Assembly: GCA_012036375.1 (NCBI GenBank)
Contig: JAAUOI010000019.1
Coordinates: 1 to 18,118 of the forward strand
Length of the DNA stretch: 18,118 nucleotides
Direction: 5' to 3'
Source: Allobrachymonas sp.
GTDB lineage: Bacteria > Pseudomonadota > Gammaproteobacteria > Burkholderiales > Burkholderiaceae_C
Shown one piece after another: positions 14,469 to 18,118 of this stretch. Positions within the stretch are counted from its first letter, which is position 1. Each line of letters opens with the position of its first letter. Both the position numbers and the translations under genes were made by a program. The notes beneath the pieces were generated by a model, which ran no database searches, was not told the origin of the DNA, and was given only the letters and a program-made list of their open reading frames with translations.

Positions 14469-15149
14469 ATGAAGACCCTGACCCCCATCGAAGCCCGCGT
14501 GCTCGGCACACTCATGGAAAAAGCCCGCACCGTGCCGGATAGCTATCCGCTCTCCCTCAATGCGCTGGTGCTTGGCTGCAATCAAAAAACCAGCCGCGAT
14601 CCGATCATGGAGATTTCTGACGATGATGCGAGAGCCGCGCTGGATACGCTCAAGAGCCGCAGCCTCGTGTTTGAAGCCAGCTCCAGCCGTGTGCCGCGTT
14701 TTGAGCACAACGTCTATCGCGCACTCGGCGTGAGCGACGATCAAGGCGCGATTTTGGGCTTGCTGATGCTGCGCGGCCCGCAAACGAGTGCCGAGCTGCG
14801 CACCAATGGCGAACGGTGGACGAAATTTGCGGACAGTGCCGCCGTTGAATCGCTGCTGGAAGAGCTGCAAAATCGGGGCGAAGATGGCGGGCTGCAAAGT
14901 GTGGTGAAACTGCCCAAAATGCCCGGCTCGCGCGAGCATCGCTGGGCGCATTTGCTGTGTGGTGAGGTGGATCTGGCCACTCTGTCCAGTTCAGCCAGCG
15001 CGTTCGTGCCAACGGATGACAGCTTGGGACGGCTCACGAAGCTAGAAAATGAAGTGGCGCTGCTCAAAGCGTCAAACTCGCAACTGCAAACCACCCTGCG
15101 CCATGTCTGTGAACAATTGGGCATCCAGATGCCTGCTGAACCGATGTGA
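14469..15149 (+). CDS. YceH family protein (DUF480)
   Basis: A 226-residue protein with the DUF480 pattern: LTPIEARVLGTLMEKARTVP, DSYPLSLNALVLGCNQKTSR, a tandem winged-helix arrangement with RVPRFEHNVYRALG, GLLMLRGPQTSAELR, then a C-terminal heptad-like segment (RLTKLENEVALLKASNSQLQ). Function is not established in general; the folds suggest nucleic-acid binding or a partner role. Intact. It is divergent from purN by 21 bp. Its 3' side opens to a 220-bp gene-free stretch with several dyads. Confidence 0.9.
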   Translation: MKTLTPIEARVLGTLMEKARTVPDSYPLSLNALVLGCNQKTSRDPIMEISDDDARAALDTLKSRSLVFEASSSRVPRFEHNVYRALGVSDDQGAILGLLMLRGPQTSAELRTNGERWTKFADSAAVESLLEELQNRGEDGGLQSVVKLPKMPGSREHRWAHLLCGEVDLATLSSSASAFVPTDDSLGRLTKLENEVALLKASNSQLQTTLRHVCEQLGIQMPAEPM

Positions 15150-15170
15150 AAATAGGTGACAGCTCAATTC

Positions 15171-15182
15171 GCACGAACGTGC
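15171..15182. repeat. Short dyad after yceH
   Basis: GCACG (15171-15175) and CGTGC (15178-15182) flank AA, 22 bases after the stop of the yceH-like gene. No T-run follows, so it is only a possible hairpin. Confidence 0.3.
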
Positions 15183-15221
15183 TACAAAGCAGGTAAGTCT
15201 CTAAACAAGTCGATCCGAGCG

Positions 15222-15235
15222 AAGCAAGCTTGCTT
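15222..15235. repeat. Perfect 14-bp palindrome
   Basis: AAGCAAGCTTGCTT at 15222-15235 is self-complementary without a spacer. It lies in the gene-free stretch 15150-15371 and could be a protein-binding site; nothing links it to a particular regulator. Confidence 0.4.
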
Positions 15236-15264
15236 TCGGGCGGTCTGCGTCGTAGAAAAGCCTC

Positions 15265-15292
15265 GCTTTAGCACCGCTAAAGCTGCGTTTTT
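15265..15292 (+). terminator. Rho-independent-like terminator
   Basis: Stem GCTTTAGC (15265-15272), loop ACC, GCTAAAGC (15276-15283), then TGCG and TTTTT (15288-15292). The shape fits an intrinsic terminator for the upstream yceH-like gene, though the four bases between stem and T-run and the AT-rich stem make it weak. Confidence 0.45.
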
Positions 15293-15371
15293 CGCCTAGC
15301 ATCCCATCCCGAAATCAATCCTGCTTCATCCCGGCGACTTATTCAGAGACTCCCTAGTTTTGGAGCATTTC

Positions 15372-16554
15372 ATGGATTTAGCATTCACGCCTGAAGAAGA
15401 GAAGTTTCGCGCAGACATCCGCGCCTGGGTACGCGCCAATTTGCCTGAGAAGATTTCGCACAAAGTTCACAACGCACTGCGCCTGACGCGAGACGACCAG
15501 CAAGACTGGGCAAAAATTCTCGGCAAAAAAGGCTGGCTGGGCTACGGCTGGGCATCCGAATTTGGCGGACCCGGCTGGAATGCGGTGCAAAAACATTTGT
15601 TTGAAGAAGAATGCGCCTTGGCCGGTGCGCCGCGCATTGTGCCCTTTGGCCCTGTGATGGTTGCACCCGTGATCATGGCGTTTGGCTCGCCCGAGCAGCA
15701 AAAGCGGCATTTGCCCGGCATTGGCAGCGGCGAGGTCTGGTGGAGTCAAGGTTACAGCGAGCCGGGCTCGGGCTCGGATTTGGCTTCACTCAAATGCAAA
15801 GCCGAGAGAAATGGTGATCACTACATCGTCAACGGCCAAAAGACGTGGACGACGCTTGGCCAATACGGCGATTGGATTTTTTGCCTCGTGCGCACGAGCA
15901 CAGACGGCAAACCGCAAACCGGCATTTCATTCCTCTTGACTCGACATGAAATCGCCCGGCGTTTCCGTGCGCCCGATCAAGCTGCTTGATGGGGAGTGCG
16001 AAGTCAATGAAGTCTGGTTTGATAACGTGAAAGTGCCTGCCGAGAATTTGGTGGGCGAGGAAAACAAGGGCTGGACGTATGCGAAATACTTGCTCGCGCA
16101 TGAGCGCACGAACATCGCCGATGTGAACCGCGCCAAGCGCGAATTGGAGCGCTTGAAACGTATTGCCAAGCAAGAAGGCGTTTATGACGACATGCGCTTT
16201 CGCGACGAGATTGCCAAGCTGGAAGTCGATGTGGTGGCGCTGGAGATGATGGTACTGCGCGTTTTGTCTGCCGAAAAATCGGGCAAACAATCGCTGGATA
16301 TTGCTGGTCTTCTCAAAATTCGCGGCAGTGAAATCCAGCAGCGCTACAGCGAGCTGATGATGCTTGCTGCTGGCCCTTATGCTGTGCCACTGGTTGAAGA
16401 GGCGATGGAAGCTGGCTGGCAAGGCGACTACCCTGGCAGCGCCATCCACTGCGCACCGCTGGCGGGCACCTACTTCAACATGCGCAAAACGACGATTTAC
16501 GGCGGCTCCAATGAGGTGCAGCGCAATATCGTCTCGCAGGTTGTGCTTGGCTAA
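15372..16554 (+). CDS. Acyl-CoA dehydrogenase (PimC-like large subunit), one frameshift
   Basis: FAD-dependent dehydrogenase introducing an alpha-beta double bond in acyl-CoA. With one base removed it is 393 residues. Motifs: FTPEEEKFRADIRAWVRANL, WSQGYSEPGSGSDLASLKCK (FAD/substrate motif), DHYIVNGQKTWTTLGQ, FDNVKVPAENLVGEENKGWT, and C-terminal IYGGSNEVQRNIVSQVVLG. The overall pattern is like the pimeloyl-CoA dehydrogenase large subunit. The start at 15372 has GGAG six bases before it. The break is near 15940: GISFLL should continue as IDMKSPGVSVRP, but an extra C (TTGACTCGAC instead of TTGATCGAC) shifts the frame. The second dehydrogenase follows 153 bp downstream on the same strand, as in pimC/pimD. 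Confidence 0.92.
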
Positions 16555-16566
16555 AAATTTTCTAGG

Positions 16567-16669
16567 TAACGCGAAAAACACAAAAAGAATACCGAAAAGC
16601 GCGAAAAATGAATGCTTTAGCTCGGTCTTCTTTCGCGTTTTTCGCGAGCTTTTCGCGCTTTTCGCGTTA
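16567..16669. repeat. CGCGAAAA-rich inverted repeat between the two dehydrogenases
   Basis: TAACGCGAAAA (16567-16577) is the exact complement of TTTTCGCGTTA (16659-16669), and GAAAAGCGCGAAAA (16594-16607) pairs with TTTTCGCGCTTTTC (about 16650-16663). The unit CGCGAAAA or its complement occurs at least six times in 100 bp. It fills the gap between the two acyl-CoA dehydrogenase genes, and hairpins here could separate or attenuate them. An ATG at 16608 inside it opens an accidental frame into the next gene. Confidence 0.65.
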
Positions 16670-16707
16670 TCAGGGATTGAAGAGTTTTATTTATCAAAGA
16701 GATCACC

Positions 16708-17822
16708 ATGGATTTGAATTTACTGAAGACCACGAATCATTGCGTGATGCGGTGCGTCGTTATATCGACAAGGTCTACACCTTCGAGCATCGCCGCGCCA
16801 TCGTCGCCAAGGGCGGCTTTGATCGTGCGGATTACAACGCCCTCGCCGAACTCGGCTTAACCGGCTTGTGCATTTCCGATGCGCATGGCGGCATGGGCAT
16901 GGGTCCAGTCGAGAGCATGATCGTGATGGAGGAGCTGGGGCGCGGCATCGCGCTTGAGCCCTTGGCGCAAACGCTCATTGCCAGCGTGCTGCTGCAAACC
17001 TATGCGCCTGAGCCGATTCAATCCGCATGGTTGCCAATGCTTGCCAGCGGCGAGAAAATCGTGGCCTTGGCTTTGCAAGAGCGTGGCATGCGCTACGAGA
17101 TGACGAATATCAAGGCAAATGCGGCTTTAGCCGTTAAAGAATATGCGCTGAGTGCTACTAAAAACATAGTGATTGCTGGCGATCATGCTGATGCGTATAT
17201 CGTCTCGGCGCTGCTGAGTGGCCAAGCGGCTTTGTTTTTGGTGGATGCCAAAGCGGCTGGCGTGCAAGTAGCTGGCCATCTTTGCCAAGACGGTTCGCGC
17301 GCAGCCACAGTCACTTTCACCAATGCGCCAGCTCAATTGATCACCTCCGATGGCCAAGCCGCCTTGCAGCTCGCGCAAGATTGCGGCATCGCCAACACCT
17401 GCGCCTATGCCGTGGGCGTGATGGACAAAACCTTGGCCGTCACAGCCGATTACATGAACACCCGCAAACAGTTCGGCCAAACGCTCGCAAGCTTCCAAGC
17501 CCTGCGCCACCGCATGGCCGATATGAAGATGCAGCTCGAACTCGCACGATCCATGAGCTATTTTTCCAACATGAAGCTCGGCAGTCCCGCGCCCGAGCGT
17601 TCACGCGCCGCTGCGCAAGCGAAAGTACAACTCGGCCAAAGTATGCGCTTCGTCGGCCAACAAGCCGTGCAGCTGCATGGCGGTATCGGCGTGACAGACG
17701 AGTACATCGTGAGCCATTATTTCAAGACGCTCACGCAATTGGAAATGAGCTTTGGCGACACGATGCATCACTTGGGCGAAGTGTCCAAGCGGATGCAAGA
17801 CACGGCCGGTGTGTTCGCATAA
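16708..17822 (+). CDS. Acyl-CoA dehydrogenase (PimD-like small subunit), one frameshift
   Basis: With one base restored, 371 residues from the ATG at 16708 (MDFEFTEDHESLRDAVRRYI). The break is at 16713-16715: TTT should be TTTT. Motifs include ELGLTGLCISDAHGGMGMGP, MIVMEELGRGIALEPLAQTL, the C-terminal MNTRKQFGQTLASFQALRHR and MADMK, and VQLHGGIGVTDEYIVSHYFK. These are typical of the partner subunit in heteromeric PimC/PimD-type dehydrogenases acting on dicarboxylyl- or other bulky acyl-CoAs; the substrate is not determinable. A weak repeat copy E (17112-17170) lies in the middle domain. It follows the large subunit after a repeat-filled gap and precedes the lipoprotein gene by 18 bp. Confidence 0.9.
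17112..17170 (+). repeat. Possible coding interspersed repeat, copy E
   Basis: TTTAGCCGTTAAAGAATATG, CGCTGAGTGCTACT and CATAGT align to copy C at about 35 of 48 bases and in the same frame (LAVKEYALSATKNIVIAG). However, the encoded segment also fits the normal acyl-CoA dehydrogenase pattern (y.LsG.K..V..GD.AD) without any net insertion, so the match may be partly chance. Confidence 0.35.
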
Positions 17823-17840
17823 ATCAGAAAGAGCCAAGCC

Positions 17841-18118
17841 ATGAAACTGCTGCGCCGCTATCTACTTCAAGGAGCGGCAGTAGTTGCTGCGCTTGCTCTT
17901 GCCGCTTGCGCAAACTTCAGCGGTCATCGCACTCACACACCGCCCATCGTCTTCGTGCACGGCAATGGCGACACTGCCGCCCTGTGGCTCACCACGCAAT
18001 AGCGCTTCGAGTCCAACGGCTGGCCGCGCGATCGTTTGTATGCGATTGAAGTGCCTTATCCGCTGGCAAGAGATGACGACAGCAAACCCCAGCCGGGGCG
18101 CACCTCCACCGCAGAGCA
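17841..18118 (+). CDS. Alpha/beta-hydrolase lipoprotein (lipase-like), with in-frame stop, partial
   Basis: Starts MKLLRRYLLQGAAVVAALAL followed by the lipobox LAAC, so it is probably a lipoprotein. Then PPIVFVHGNGDTAALWLTTQ, the oxyanion-hole HG motif of alpha/beta hydrolases. A TAG at 18000-18002 follows, after which the frame continues as RFESNGWPRDRLYAIEVPYP up to the window end. A Trp (TGG) is expected at the stop, so one G-to-A change explains it: either a real nonsense mutation or a base error. The catalytic Ser, Asp and His lie beyond the window. The gene starts 18 bp after the second dehydrogenase. Confidence 0.75.

Noticed and set aside
14448..14951. Long N-terminal extension of purN
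   Set aside because: It is the antisense of the yceH-like gene; PurN begins with MRNIVILISG at 14447.
15150..15371. A small gene or structured RNA in the gap before the first dehydrogenase
   Set aside because: No convincing frame with a ribosome site was seen; only dyads and a terminator-like hairpin are visible.
16608..16707. Extended N-terminus of the second dehydrogenase starting at 16608
   Set aside because: The extra residues come from the CGCGAAAA repeat block; the family N-terminus begins at 16708 once one T is restored.
17112..17170. Copy E as firm proof of the coding repeat
   Set aside because: The encoded segment fits the normal dehydrogenase pattern with no added residues, so it is kept only as a weak copy.
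1291..18002. Genome decay as in an early endosymbiont
   Set aside because: Motifs in every broken gene are intact and coding density is normal; decay would also show substitutions and larger deletions.

Overview
The window looks like a chromosomal segment of a betaproteobacterium, most likely Burkholderiales near Comamonadaceae. The evidence is the gene content (TfpZ pilin accessory protein, PimC/PimD-like acyl-CoA dehydrogenases, birA followed by a SPOR protein, TopB with a SWIB tail) and a moderately GC-rich composition. The genus cannot be fixed by reading alone. No rRNA, tRNA or CRISPR array was seen.

Layout. (1) 1-1793: a LysE-family exporter (partial, minus) diverges from a MocR-type regulator (plus); the spacer carries four copies of a 9-bp operator-like box. 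(2) 1794-3252: a perfect 23-bp inverted repeat, then proA (minus). (3) 3278-4466: an accessory patch made of a CcdB toxin with a hybrid Phd/CcdA-like antitoxin, the last codons of a DNA methyltransferase, and a truncated IS30-family transposase. (4) 4480-6465: a tight minus-strand operon SET-domain methyltransferase > birA > SPOR protein. (5) 6486-9494: a divergent promoter region with a long Z-DNA-prone tract, then topB ending in a Lys/Ala-rich linker and SWIB domain. (6) 9499-9864: an LprI-like secreted protein. (7) 9896-13335: a minus-strand cluster tfpZ > BepA-like M48 protease > YchJ-like > DUF2784 protein. (8) 13375-15149: moaC, purN and yceH-like. (9) 15372-17822: two acyl-CoA dehydrogenases arranged like PimC/PimD. 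(10) 17841-end: an alpha/beta-hydrolase lipoprotein with an in-frame stop, running off the window.

Two observations stand out. First, a short interspersed repeat of about 60-65 bp occurs in at least five places (a sixth is weaker), nearly always inside genes. It always has the same orientation relative to the gene and the same reading frame, giving a recurring peptide of the form LAGI..AQ.AI..I. It behaves like a protein-coding palindromic element of the Rickettsia RPE kind. One copy forms part of a signal peptide and one supplies a stop codon. Second, six genes need single-base corrections to read through (ten indels in all, five in topB, mostly a homopolymer one base short), although every motif is intact. 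This fits consensus sequencing errors much better than gene decay, so the broken genes are annotated over their full restored span.
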